DNA of 18,711 nt from an uncultured Treponema sp. (GTDB lineage: Bacteria; Spirochaetota; Spirochaetia; Treponematales; Treponemataceae): NCBI GenBank assembly GCA_947165795.1, contig CAMVBP010000013.1, positions 1 to 18,711 on the forward strand, in the 5' to 3' direction. Positions 7,565 to 14,945 of this stretch are shown here, in pieces. A model generated the notes under the pieces. It was not told the DNA's origin. It saw only the letters and a list, made by a program, of their open reading frames with translations, and searched no databases. Each line of letters starts with the position of its first letter. Positions within the stretch are counted from its first letter, which is position 1. A program made the translations under genes and the position numbers.

Positions 7565-9250
7565 TTAAATATTCGTATAATATTCTTCCAGCTTAGAACG
7601 GGCTGCAATGTAATATGGCTCCAGCGCTTTGTCAAAGTGTCTGCCAAAACTTTCCATAATTATTTTGTCTGCATTTTCAAAGCTCATGCTGTCTTTGTAA
7701 ACGCGCTTGCTTACAAGCGCATCATATACATCTGCAATGGCCATAATTCTTGCTTCCAGAGGAATCTGTTCACCTTTTAATCCTTCAGGATAGCCTGTTC
7801 CATCCCAGCGTTCATGATGGTAATGTGCAACATTTTCCGCCAGAATCCTGAAGTTTTCATCTTCGGTGTTCTTTAAAATTTCATGGACAATTTTTGCGCC
7901 TTCCGGAGCATGAAGCTTCATCTTTTCAAATTCTTCATCTGTAAATCTTCCGGGCTTTCTTAAAATTGCATCGTCTACTGCAATTTTTCCAAGGTCATGC
8001 ATTGGTGCGGCTTTAATAATATTTTTACAGAATTCTTCAGAAAGGTTGAATTCATTTTTTTTCAGAATTTCTTCAATAAGAAGTTTAACTCCCTGACTTG
8101 TTCTCTTAATGTGACCGCCGGTAGAATTATCACGGCTTTCTACCATAGTTGCCATACCCATAATAAACTGATTATGCATTTCAATTATGTGTTCAGTTTT
8201 TTGAGAAACTTCGGACTGAAGTCTTTCATTAAAGTTTTTCATCAGCGAAATATATTTCTGGTCCTGAGTGTCATCGGTAATGTAAATTAAGTAACCTGAT
8301 TTTTTCTTTCCGCTGTAAAGAAAGCTGATATTTATCTGAAAAATTTTTTCTTCAATTTTTTTAAAGAAATGATCTTTTGAATTATCTGTAAGGAAATCTT
8401 CGATTCGAGAAACTAATTCCAAATTTATTTTTTCATTTTTAGTTGCCTTTGAGTCAATTCGAATTTCTTTAAGATCCGGGAATACTTTTTTTGCCAGAGA
8501 GTTGGAAGCGATATATGTAAAGTTTTTATCAAAAGATATAAAGCCGGTAACTCCGTCTCTTGCAATTGTATCAATGGCGTTTTCAGAAATATCATAAAGC
8601 GAAAGTCTTTGAATTATAACAAGAAAAATTGCTTCGCTTACAAGATAACCTATTGGCGTAAGTTCAATATTCAAATTTAACAGTCGTTTGGAAAATTGTA
8701 AAATTACTGTTATGGATTGGCATAAAAGAAGGATAACTAAATTTTTTACGGAAACATCGTTTTTCTTTATAAGGCTGTAAATGATTATTCCTATTGTAAC
8801 AAGCAGATAGAAAATAATAATAGCATAATAAAGTGTATGAAAAATTCCGTATTCTTTTATGAGGGAAGGTGTTCCGTTAACAATGACTAACTCAATGCTT
8901 TTATAAAATAACTGTGTTTTTCCTATTGCAAAAATAGGAAGGCACATTAGTGCAGAAAGGAAAAATAAAAATAGACGCACTATTTTTTTTGATTGGATAT
9001 TACATAAATCAGAAATTGCAAACATTATAAAAAGTAAGAGAAATAAACCGCTGCTAAAACTAAGTATTAATCCGGCTATTGCCTGAGAGACTATTATTGC
9101 ATTTGCGGTAAGAAAATACCCTCTTATTGCAAGGGGAATAAGAAGAAAAATTAAAGTAAAATATACACTATAGCGTTTGTGCCATACAATTACATATATT
9201 CCAGCCATCAGCATGGAAATCAAAAAAAGTACAGAATAAAATTTTTCCAT
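7565..9250 (-). CDS. Membrane 7TM-PAS-HD-GYP protein, probable cyclic-di-GMP phosphodiesterase
   Basis: A 561-residue protein in three parts. Residues 1-215 hold about seven hydrophobic helices resembling the 7TM sensor module found before histidine kinases. Residues about 225-320 look like a PAS domain (GVTGFISFDKNFTYIASNSLA). A coiled linker leads to an HD-GYP domain from about 345 to 555. The HD pair is H418-D419 in HDLGK, and the second motif HHERWDGTGYP is at 478-488, so metal-binding and GYP residues are intact. By family it should hydrolyse cyclic-di-GMP to pGpG or GMP in response to a membrane or PAS-sensed signal. It is monocistronic, behind its own promoter at 9258-9286, and converges on purN with one base between stops and no terminator seen. 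Confidence 0.92.
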   Translation of the reverse strand: MEKFYSVLFLISMLMAGIYVIVWHKRYSVYFTLIFLLIPLAIRGYFLTANAIIVSQAIAGLILSFSSGLFLLLFIMFAISDLCNIQSKKIVRLFLFFLSALMCLPIFAIGKTQLFYKSIELVIVNGTPSLIKEYGIFHTLYYAIIIFYLLVTIGIIIYSLIKKNDVSVKNLVILLLCQSITVILQFSKRLLNLNIELTPIGYLVSEAIFLVIIQRLSLYDISENAIDTIARDGVTGFISFDKNFTYIASNSLAKKVFPDLKEIRIDSKATKNEKINLELVSRIEDFLTDNSKDHFFKKIEEKIFQINISFLYSGKKKSGYLIYITDDTQDQKYISLMKNFNERLQSEVSQKTEHIIEMHNQFIMGMATMVESRDNSTGGHIKRTSQGVKLLIEEILKKNEFNLSEEFCKNIIKAAPMHDLGKIAVDDAILRKPGRFTDEEFEKMKLHAPEGAKIVHEILKNTEDENFRILAENVAHYHHERWDGTGYPEGLKGEQIPLEARIMAIADVYDALVSKRVYKDSMSFENADKIIMESFGRHFDKALEPYYIAARSKLEEYYTNI

Positions 9251-9257
9251 TTATTTA

Positions 9258-9286
9258 ATTATCGGTCATAATTTTATTTTTGTAAA
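9258..9286 (-). promoter_or_regulatory. Promoter of the HD-GYP gene, predicted leaderless start
   Basis: On the minus strand, TTTACA (9286-9281), a 17-bp spacer and GATAAT (9263-9258). The expected start is 9251, one base before the ATG at 9250, and no Shine-Dalgarno is present. The -35 is identical to that of bioY. Confidence 0.65.
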
Positions 9287-9321
9287 CAAAGACGTGTATC
9301 TAACTATCCATGGTAATCGGC

Positions 9322-9365
9322 AAAAAAAAAAGACCGCCGTTCAAGAGTCGATTCAAACGGCGGCC
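9322..9365 (-). terminator. Rho-independent terminator after the SemiSWEET-SGNH gene
   Basis: Read on the minus strand, a GC-rich stem built on CCGCCGTT/AACGGCGG (about 13 bp with wobble pairs, 9365-9332) and a short loop is followed by ten Ts (9331-9322). It ends transcription from the upstream minus-strand gene and isolates the HD-GYP promoter. Confidence 0.9.
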
Positions 9366-9400
9366 AGGGGTATGTGTGATTCTTTTTGAGCTTTTTAATA

Positions 9401-10030
9401 CTACGCTGTTTTGTTAGCAGAGTGATCAACTTCTACTGCATTGTTGTATGCATAGCTGTATAAGATTTCTGCTACATCGCGTAAAGGTTTTCTGATTTTG
9501 AGTCCCATGCTGTATGCAAATTCACTTGCAGCTTTTGTTGCTTCAGGATTCCAGAGTTTTGCATTTTCAAGACTGATGTAAGAAACTTTTTCTGCTTCTG
9601 CAATTGCTTTTATGTGTGCGTTCATAAGCTTTAATGTTTTGTCGTTATTCTGGTTGTCAACAGAAACAAGAGCAATTCTGCAGTTCTTATTAGCATTTTT
9701 AATATATTCAATAAAGTTCAGATAGTAGTTGTCAAAGTTAGAAGGATCGCTTGTAAAGAGTGAAGTATCATTTTCACCAAGGTGAATCAAAATTCCTTCC
9801 GGTTTAGAAGCTTCAATTTTGCTCAGATAGAAATCCAGAACAGAAGAAACTGAAAGATTCTTTTCGCTCTTGTTGTAAATTGGGAAATTAAAGTTGAAAT
9901 CTTTAGCGAGGTTTGCAACAGGAATATCCATGTCTTTTGTTCCTCCCAAAAGAATAACGGCATTTTTCTTTTCAACAGGCTGAGATTTTCTGTTGATTAA
10001 TTCATCCAATGAGTTTGTGTAATTTGTCAT
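9401..10030 (-). CDS. Possible nested product: stand-alone SGNH-like domain from internal ATG
   Basis: Codon 114 of the SemiSWEET-SGNH frame is ATG, preceded by AAAGGAGGATGTT, a full-strength Shine-Dalgarno with a 5-base spacer. Initiation here would yield a soluble 209-residue protein containing only the linker and SGNH-like domain. The domain boundary and start coincide well. Whether it is used is inference; the same bases also encode Lys-Glu-Asp in the long protein. Confidence 0.45.
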   Translation of the reverse strand: MTNYTNSLDELINRKSQPVEKKNAVILLGGTKDMDIPVANLAKDFNFNFPIYNKSEKNLSVSSVLDFYLSKIEASKPEGILIHLGENDTSLFTSDPSNFDNYYLNFIEYIKNANKNCRIALVSVDNQNNDKTLKLMNAHIKAIAEAEKVSYISLENAKLWNPEATKAASEFAYSMGLKIRKPLRDVAEILYSYAYNNAVEVDHSANKTA

Positions 10031-10369
10031 AACATCCTCCTTTACTTCAATTCCTTTTATATTTATCTTTGAAACTTTTAATTCATTTGCAAGTGCAGCT
10101 TTTCTGTCCAAAGATTTATTCCTTATGTAAATAAAAATATTCATCATTACGATTGCAAGGTTTATAAAATAAACTGCAAGTACGTAATTAAACTGACCAT
10201 TAATAATTTTTGCTGTAATTCCGGCAATGTATCCTGTAATGATAAGGATAATAAATGGAAGGCTTGTTCCTTTTGCGGTGCGAGCCTTGTAAGCCTTTAT
10301 TACGTTTAAAGGCCACGAAAAACCAAAACAAATCAACATAGATGCTTCAAATAAATGTGCGAAATTCAT
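9401..10369 (-). CDS. SemiSWEET/PQ-loop membrane domain fused to a degenerate SGNH-hydrolase-like domain
   Basis: A 322-residue protein. Residues 1-85 form a three-helix PQ-loop/SemiSWEET-like unit: FGFSWPLNVIKAYKARTAKG, then TGYIAGITAKI, then a third helix ending in YIRNK. Free-standing bacterial SemiSWEETs are about 90 residues and dimerise to carry sugars. After a linker, residues 135-310 resemble an SGNH/GDSL domain: LLGGTKD (140-146) at the block I position and HLGEND (196-201) as the block III Gly-x-Asn-Asp. The nucleophilic Ser and the C-terminal DxxH are not evident, so catalysis is doubtful. Positively charged loops put the C-terminal part in the cytoplasm. Start ATG 10369 has GAGGAG seven bases upstream. 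An internal ATG (M114) with a perfect Shine-Dalgarno may start a second product. Both domain calls are by eye. Confidence 0.75.
   Translation of the reverse strand: MNFAHLFEASMLICFGFSWPLNVIKAYKARTAKGTSLPFIILIITGYIAGITAKIINGQFNYVLAVYFINLAIVMMNIFIYIRNKSLDRKAALANELKVSKINIKGIEVKEDVMTNYTNSLDELINRKSQPVEKKNAVILLGGTKDMDIPVANLAKDFNFNFPIYNKSEKNLSVSSVLDFYLSKIEASKPEGILIHLGENDTSLFTSDPSNFDNYYLNFIEYIKNANKNCRIALVSVDNQNNDKTLKLMNAHIKAIAEAEKVSYISLENAKLWNPEATKAASEFAYSMGLKIRKPLRDVAEILYSYAYNNAVEVDHSANKTA
10031..10042 (-). promoter_or_regulatory. Strong internal ribosome binding site within the SemiSWEET-SGNH gene
   Basis: Minus-strand AAGGAGG at 10042-10036, then five bases, then ATG at 10030-10028. It matches the anti-Shine-Dalgarno better than the gene's own GAGGAG site. 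Confidence 0.55.
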
Positions 10370-10399
10370 CAGTAATCTCCTCGTATAATTTATGCTTGC

Positions 10400-10427
10400 A
10401 TTATAGCGTTCGGAAAAATAAATACAA
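10400..10427 (-). promoter_or_regulatory. Promoter of the SemiSWEET-SGNH gene
   Basis: On the minus strand, TTGTAT (10427-10422), a 16-bp spacer and a perfect TATAAT (10405-10400). The expected start near 10393 leaves a leader of about 24 nt carrying the GAGGAG ribosome binding site (10382-10377). Confidence 0.6.
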
Positions 10428-10584
10428 TTTTTTGAAAGAAAAGAAAATGTTTAGAAAGTATTAACAAATTATTAAAGATAAAATTTTTTTAACTTTCAAA
10501 AGGCGATTTTTTTTTAAATAAAAATTATAATTAATTCGGGATATTCTGCGCTTTGCTGCATGGAAGTTTATATACGAGGCTTTT

Positions 10585-11835
10585 ATGAAAACTAAAAAAA
10601 ATGGAAACTTAAATTCACTGCGAAAAGAGATTCAGAAAATTCAGCTTATACTTATTATTTCAATTACAGTTTTAATGAGCTTTGGCGGCGCATTTATAAA
10701 TTTAAATTCCATGGAAAACGATTTTAATCAGAATCTTCAGAATACTTCAGATTTAATTACAAGGATTTACGGATTTATACGGGAATATTCGCAGGACGAA
10801 ATCTGTTCATATATGGATAATGTTGTTTCTGAGCTTTCGGAAGTAGATATTGTTTCTATTGTCGATAAAGATTTAAACCGTGTTTATCATACGCATCATG
10901 AATTAATTAATTCAAAATACGATGGTACAATTCCGGACTTTTCCATTCATACGACAAGGTTTTATACAGAAAATGATATTGGACCTTCTGGTCCGCAGCG
11001 AAGAACCTATTCTGCAGTTTATGATCACTATGGAAGATACTGCGGCTTTATAATGACAATCTGTTTAAAGACTTCAATGACAACAGTTTCACTTAGAATT
11101 TTGTCTTTGTTTTTCTTTGTAACACTTTTTGCAATTGTAATAGAAATTATAATTTGTTTTGTTATTTCCAAAAAAATCAAAAAAGAATTCTTGTTGTTTA
11201 CTGAAGATTTTGAAGGCACAAAAATTCTTGTAGATTCAATGCGTGCAAACAATCACGATTTTACAAATAAGCTCCACGTAATTCTTGGACTTATTCAAAT
11301 CGGCGAATATGAGAAGGCGGCTTCGTACATTCAGAGCATAAGTATGATTCAGGGACAGACAATTCACAGCGTAATGAATTCAATTGAAAACCCGGCCTTT
11401 GCCGCATTGATCGTTGGAAAGATTGCGCGTGCTTCTGAATGCGATGTAAAATTTATTCTGCAGGATGGAATATGTTTTAGGAACAGGGATATAGACGTTC
11501 CTTCAGAAGCTCTTGTAACAATTACCGGAAATTTAATTGACAATGCACTTGATGAAATGAACTTAAAAGAACATAATTTTGATGACGTAAAGGAACTGAT
11601 TTTTGGCGTTTATACAAAACCGGGAAATCTTTTAATAACAGTAAAAGACAGCGGCGGAGGAATCCCAAAAGAAATCGGTGACAAAATTTTTGAAAAAGGA
11701 TTTTCAACTAAAGGCACCGGAAGAGGAATCGGGCTTTACCATACAAAGCAGCTGGTAGAAAGTATGGGCGGCCATATTTCTTATGAATCACAAGAGGGCA
11801 GAGGAACCTGTTTTATGGTCAGGTTAGAAAAGTAA
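10585..11835 (+). CDS. CitA/DcuS-type sensor histidine kinase without cytoplasmic PAS
   Basis: A 416-residue membrane kinase. Helix 1 is near residues 18-39 and helix 2 near 170-192; between them is a periplasmic PAS-like (single Cache) sensor with the CitA-like VDKDLNRVYHTHHE pattern. Only about 30 residues separate helix 2 from the phosphoacceptor H224 in MRANNHDFTNKLHVILGLIQ, the CitA/DcuS H-box, so the usual cytoplasmic PAS of DcuS is absent. The ATPase domain has NLIDNALDE, DSGGGIP and GRGIGLYHTKQLVESMGG. GAGG at 10576-10579 with a 5-base spacer is the ribosome binding site. Upstream, a TATAAT (10526-10531) has no convincing -35. One base separates it from its response regulator. By family a small carboxylate is a plausible ligand, but no transporter gene is nearby to support this. 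Confidence 0.92.
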   Translation: MKTKKNGNLNSLRKEIQKIQLILIISITVLMSFGGAFINLNSMENDFNQNLQNTSDLITRIYGFIREYSQDEICSYMDNVVSELSEVDIVSIVDKDLNRVYHTHHELINSKYDGTIPDFSIHTTRFYTENDIGPSGPQRRTYSAVYDHYGRYCGFIMTICLKTSMTTVSLRILSLFFFVTLFAIVIEIIICFVISKKIKKEFLLFTEDFEGTKILVDSMRANNHDFTNKLHVILGLIQIGEYEKAASYIQSISMIQGQTIHSVMNSIENPAFAALIVGKIARASECDVKFILQDGICFRNRDIDVPSEALVTITGNLIDNALDEMNLKEHNFDDVKELIFGVYTKPGNLLITVKDSGGGIPKEIGDKIFEKGFSTKGTGRGIGLYHTKQLVESMGGHISYESQEGRGTCFMVRLEK

Positions 11836-11836
11836 T

Positions 11837-12610
11837 ATGAGTTACAAGGTTTTGGTTGTAGAAGACGACCCGATGGTCGCAATGATAAACAGTCAGTATG
11901 TTGCAAAAAATCCTGATTTTGTTGTAGCAGGGAATTGCAGGAACGGACAGGAAGCAATTACTTTTTTGCAGGAAAATTCTGTAGACCTTGTTCTTCTTGA
12001 TGTTTTTATGCCGGTTATGACAGGAACCGATACCCTAAAAAAAATCCGTGAATTAAAAATTGCCGTAGAAGTAATTATGGTAACCGCCGCAAATGATACT
12101 CAGACAATTGAAGAAACCGTCCATCTTGGCGTTCTGGATTATTTAATTAAGCCTTTCGATTTTGACCGCTTTAATGTTTCGCTCGAAAAATTTTCTGCAA
12201 AAAAATCACTGTTAAAAGAAAACCCGGTTATGGACCAGAAATGTGTAGACAGCTTAATTTCAAATTCCATACGAAGTAATTCCGGTTCAGAAAATTCAAA
12301 TTCAGACTCTCAGAAAAATCCAGAAAACGCTTTAGCCGCTGGAGCCGGCAGTAAAAATACGCTGGATTCAATTTTGGAAAAAGAAATTCTTCCTAAAGGA
12401 ATTCAGAGAAAAACACTTTTACTTATAGAATCATATTTTAATAAAAATACAGAATGGAACACCGTGGACATGATTTCTGATTCAATTGGAATTTCAATTG
12501 TAACGGTAAGAACTTACATGAATTTTCTCGTGCAGAAAAAAATCATAAAGGAAGATATAAATTACAGCACCGGCGGAAGACCAAGCATTTTATATAAGGT
12601 GAATAAATGA
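11837..12610 (+). CDS. CitB/DcuR-type response regulator
   Basis: A 257-residue regulator. The receiver (1-120) has acidic residues E9, D10 and D11, phosphoacceptor D55 in LLDVFMP, T83 in VTAAND and K105 in LIKPFD, so all switch residues are intact. A Ser/Asn-rich linker (about 140-168, SNSGSENSNSDSQKN) is longer and more polar than usual. The C-terminal part (about 195-257) has a helix-turn-helix and a wing-like NYSTGGRPSILYKV ending, as in the CitB group. It is the partner of the kinase one base upstream, and its stop overlaps the Nudix start (ATGA). Target genes are not evident from this window. Confidence 0.92.
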   Translation: MSYKVLVVEDDPMVAMINSQYVAKNPDFVVAGNCRNGQEAITFLQENSVDLVLLDVFMPVMTGTDTLKKIRELKIAVEVIMVTAANDTQTIEETVHLGVLDYLIKPFDFDRFNVSLEKFSAKKSLLKENPVMDQKCVDSLISNSIRSNSGSENSNSDSQKNPENALAAGAGSKNTLDSILEKEILPKGIQRKTLLLIESYFNKNTEWNTVDMISDSIGISIVTVRTYMNFLVQKKIIKEDINYSTGGRPSILYKVNK

Positions 12611-13194
12611 AAACTCTAGTAAAAACAAAAATCTGTTACATAAAAAAAGAAAATAAAGTTTTAATGCTTCATCGTACAAAAAAAGAAAACGATTATAATC
12701 ACGATAAGTGGATTGGCATCGGCGGAAAATTCGAGAACTGCGAAAGTCCGCAGGATTGTGTTATTCGCGAAGTAAAGGAAGAAACCGGGCTCGACGTTTT
12801 GCATGAAGATCTTGAATATTGCGGAATTGTTACCTTTGTAGATTTAAAGGAGGGGAAAAGCCTTTCCCCTGGTCTAAACCCGCAGGCGGTTTTAGACGCA
12901 CCCCTTTCTAACGGGGGAAAAAATATTCATATAAGTTCCCCCGTAACGCCCCAGTTCATCGAAAATTCTTATACTGAATTTATGCATGTTTTTCGCGTCA
13001 GAAAATTTTCGGGCGAATTAATAACCAGCTGCGATGAGGGCGAACTTGAGTGGGTAGAAATTTCAAAAATGAATGAGCTTCCTCACTGGGAAGGCGATGA
13101 AATTTTCCTTAAGTTAGTTTTTGCTGACTCTCCGTTTTTTTCATTAAAGCTTATTTATAAAAACTCTGTTTTACTTCAGTCAGTTTTAAATTGA
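12607..13194 (+). CDS. Nudix hydrolase with in-frame palindromic insertion
   Basis: A 195-residue Nudix protein. The complete Nudix box G-x5-E-x7-REVxEETGL runs from G40 to L62, with R54, E55, E58 and E59 for metal and pyrophosphate chemistry. The family resembles 8-oxo-dGTP diphosphatases, but the substrate cannot be fixed. After GIVTFV the protein carries about 38 residues (roughly 80-118, including SPGLNPQAVLDAPLSNGG) before the expected SYTEFMHVF strand. The DNA for this part is GC-rich and made of consecutive inverted repeats, unlike the rest of the gene, and looks like an inserted element kept in frame. It overlaps the response-regulator stop by 4 nt (ATGA) and the converging Gx gene by 19 nt. 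Confidence 0.88.
   Translation: MKTLVKTKICYIKKENKVLMLHRTKKENDYNHDKWIGIGGKFENCESPQDCVIREVKEETGLDVLHEDLEYCGIVTFVDLKEGKSLSPGLNPQAVLDAPLSNGGKNIHISSPVTPQFIENSYTEFMHVFRVRKFSGELITSCDEGELEWVEISKMNELPHWEGDEIFLKLVFADSPFFSLKLIYKNSVLLQSVLN
12851..12944. repeat. Cluster of three palindromes inside the Nudix gene
   Basis: Palindrome 1: AGGGGAAA (12851-12858) with TTTCCCCT (12863-12870). Palindrome 2: GTCTAAACCCGC (12872-12883) with GCGGTTTTAGAC (12886-12897), 11 of 12 pairs. Palindrome 3: ACGGGGGAA (12911-12919) with TTCCCCCGT (12936-12944), perfect. They are nearly back to back and clearly richer in GC than the flanks. This is the pattern of a small palindromic repeat element; other copies cannot be checked here. 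Confidence 0.75.
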
Positions 13195-14162
13195 GTAAGA
13201 CAGTTTATAAGCCGCGAAAAATTCCATTTGCCGTTTTTTAAATCCAGCTTATCAATTATTCGTTTATAATTTTTAAGTGTTTTGGCAATAATTGAATTAC
13301 CTTCAAAACTGATTGTAGAGGCAGCCTGCGAAAGCATCATGGAAGAAGAAAGCTTGAGCGCTTTAATTAGCGCAGAATTAATTGCATCGTCTGTAACCGT
13401 AATTTTCCAGAAAGAAAATAATATTTTTCCGCCCGGCATAAAAATTGAAGAAAGAAAAACAAAGAGCCACATAAAAATATGAGGCATAATAAAAAAGCGC
13501 CGGCGCGAAATCAATTGAATTACAAGAGTAATTACAAAAAGCAGAACTAATAAATAAATATTTCCGGTTGCAAAAATCACGCAGGATAAAATTATAATTA
13601 AAATTATTTTAAATATTGCAGATATTTTTTTTTGCCGCAAAGAACTGTTCTCCGGCGCTTCATAAGAATTTTCTTTTAAATCAAAAGATTCAGGAAGTTC
13701 AATTTTTTGCGAAAGCCAGGCTGTAATAATTCCGGAGAAAATGGAAAAAATCAGCATAATCCATAAAAGACTTAGAGTGCCTTTTCCAAGATACAGACTG
13801 CACAAAAAAATCTGGACGACAGCACTGCAGGCTGCGCCCAAAAGAGAGATTCCGTATACAGAAATTATTTTTAAATTCTTTACGCAGTACATTATTAACC
13901 CGGAAGAAATAGACTGCGCAAAAGAAATCAGAAAAAACGGAGAAAACAAAGTTCCCGAAATAAACGAAGAACAGATTGATTTAATTATGCATAAAATAAA
14001 AAATGAAGGAAAATCTAGAAACAGGGCAGAAAGAATTATCGCATTGGAAAAACCTAAACGTAAAAATGGTACGGGCCTTGGGAGTAGAAATTCTATATAT
14101 GAATAAATAAGCGAAAGAGAAGCAAGAAATGCAATTTTATCTTTTTTATTTTGCAATTCCAT
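13176..14162 (-). CDS. Gx-type ECF S-component fused to an EcfT-like membrane domain
   Basis: A 328-residue membrane protein. The first about 165 residues match the Gx transporter family (annotated elsewhere as heptaprenyl diphosphate synthase component I): YIEFLLPRPVPFLRLGFSNAI, then FSSF-like helices and a Gly/Ser-rich middle. The second half (about 185-300) resembles the membrane core of EcfT/CbiQ (KIILIIILSC, then FMPGGKILFSF, then ITVTDDAINSALIKALKLSS), but ends without the Ala-Arg-Gly coupling motif. Start ATG 14162 is chosen because AGGAGG lies six bases upstream; a TTG at 14165 would be too close. It overlaps the NusG-II gene by 17 nt, a common pairing. The substrate is unknown; a quinone or isoprenoid-related role is only suggested by family annotation. 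Confidence 0.75.
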   Translation of the reverse strand: MELQNKKDKIAFLASLSLIYSYIEFLLPRPVPFLRLGFSNAIILSALFLDFPSFFILCIIKSICSSFISGTLFSPFFLISFAQSISSGLIMYCVKNLKIISVYGISLLGAACSAVVQIFLCSLYLGKGTLSLLWIMLIFSIFSGIITAWLSQKIELPESFDLKENSYEAPENSSLRQKKISAIFKIILIIILSCVIFATGNIYLLVLLFVITLVIQLISRRRFFIMPHIFMWLFVFLSSIFMPGGKILFSFWKITVTDDAINSALIKALKLSSSMMLSQAASTISFEGNSIIAKTLKNYKRIIDKLDLKNGKWNFSRLINCLTQFKTD

Positions 14163-14523
14163 CAAGCTCCTCCTTAGTCTTTTTATTCAAAGAAAATTTC
14201 TGAACCATTACGTCATTTGGAAGACAGATAATTACTCTTGAATAGCCCATCGCAATACAGGTTTTATTCGGGCATGGAGAATCTATAATTCTTACCTGAT
14301 TATCTTTTACTTCTATCGTTGTAATTCCAAGCTTTCCCTGAACTTTATAAGTGGAATCTTTATTAAGCGGAAAAATATATTTATCGCCGTTTGCTGTTAC
14401 AAGTATTTTATCACTGTTTTTTTCTGAGGTTTTAATAATGGAAAAAACTGCAAAAAATAAAATAATCAGCAGAATAATAAAATCAAGAGGTTTAAAATGA
14501 AAAGAGGATTTTTTCCCGGTCAT
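14146..14523 (-). CDS. NusG domain II-containing membrane-anchored protein
   Basis: A 125-residue protein with one N-terminal helix (about 13-31, FIILLIILFFAVFSII) and an exported domain. The domain carries the NusG_II-like cysteine pattern SPCPNKTCIAMGYSRVIICLPN (three conserved Cys), which is shorter between the second and third Cys than in typical members. The family usually sits beside a Gx transporter gene, as here, and its molecular role is not established. Despite the name there is no NGN transcription-factor domain. It starts 11 nt after the cdd stop with a poor ribosome binding site, and the next gene's ribosome binding site lies in its 3' end. Confidence 0.82.
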   Translation of the reverse strand: MTGKKSSFHFKPLDFIILLIILFFAVFSIIKTSEKNSDKILVTANGDKYIFPLNKDSTYKVQGKLGITTIEVKDNQVRIIDSPCPNKTCIAMGYSRVIICLPNDVMVQKFSLNKKTKEELDGIAK

Positions 14524-14534
14524 ACAAGGTCACT

Positions 14535-14945
14535 TTATAAAGAAAAGCTTAAAGGCAGCAGTTCACCAAGTGTACATATTTTCTGCTCGCCCTTTCCGTT
14601 TGCTAAAATTATTTTAAAGTCTTTGTCGCAGAATTCAGAAAGCACCTGACGGCATACTCCGCATGGCGAACAGAAGTCTCCAATTTTTACATTTCCGTTT
14701 TCGTCTTCTGGGCCGCCCATTATTGCAATTGCAGAAAATTCCCTGCAGCCTTCGCTTACTGCCTTAAAAATCGCAGTACGTTCTGCGCAGTTACTTGGCC
14801 CGTAAGCTGCATTTTCTATATTGCAGCCGGTCCAAATTTTTCCGTCTTTTGCAAGTAAAGCAGCTCCAACATGAAAATGTGAATAAGGAGCATAAGATTT
14901 TTTTGTCATTTCGACTGCGGTGTTAATTAATTCATCATAATTCAT
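14535..14945 (-). CDS. cdd: Cytidine deaminase
   Basis: Hydrolytically deaminates cytidine and deoxycytidine to uridine forms in pyrimidine salvage. The 136-residue protein is the small homotetrameric type. Zn ligands and catalytic Glu are present: C53-A-E55 in NCAERTAIF and C95/C98 in PCGVCRQ. SHFHVGAAL and GCNIENAAYG are the substrate-binding segments. The ATG at 14945 is chosen: homology starts there, and the frame's extension to a TTG at 14981 runs through the promoter region shared with the divergent gene. TATACT (minus 14960-14955) would start transcription a few bases before the ATG, which has no Shine-Dalgarno. It is first in a minus-strand operon with NusG-II and Gx. Confidence 0.95.
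   Translation of the reverse strand: MNYDELINTAVEMTKKSYAPYSHFHVGAALLAKDGKIWTGCNIENAAYGPSNCAERTAIFKAVSEGCREFSAIAIMGGPEDENGNVKIGDFCSPCGVCRQVLSEFCDKDFKIILANGKGEQKICTLGELLPLSFSL

Noticed and set aside
7564..7600. Hairpin AATATT/AATATT after purN as terminator
   Set aside because: The stem is only A-T pairs and no T tract follows; too weak to call.
10526..10531. TATAAT as the sensor-kinase promoter
   Set aside because: No acceptable -35 at 16-18 bp; the region is A/T-rich enough for this to occur by chance, so it was not listed as a feature.
12901..12944. GC-rich stem in the Nudix gene as a transcription terminator
   Set aside because: No T run follows the stem on either strand and it lies mid-gene; an inserted palindromic element explains it better.
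13741..14106. Open frame of 121 codons on the plus strand
   Set aside because: Lies fully antisense to the Gx-EcfT gene, with low-complexity basic sequence, no ribosome binding site and no recognisable domain.
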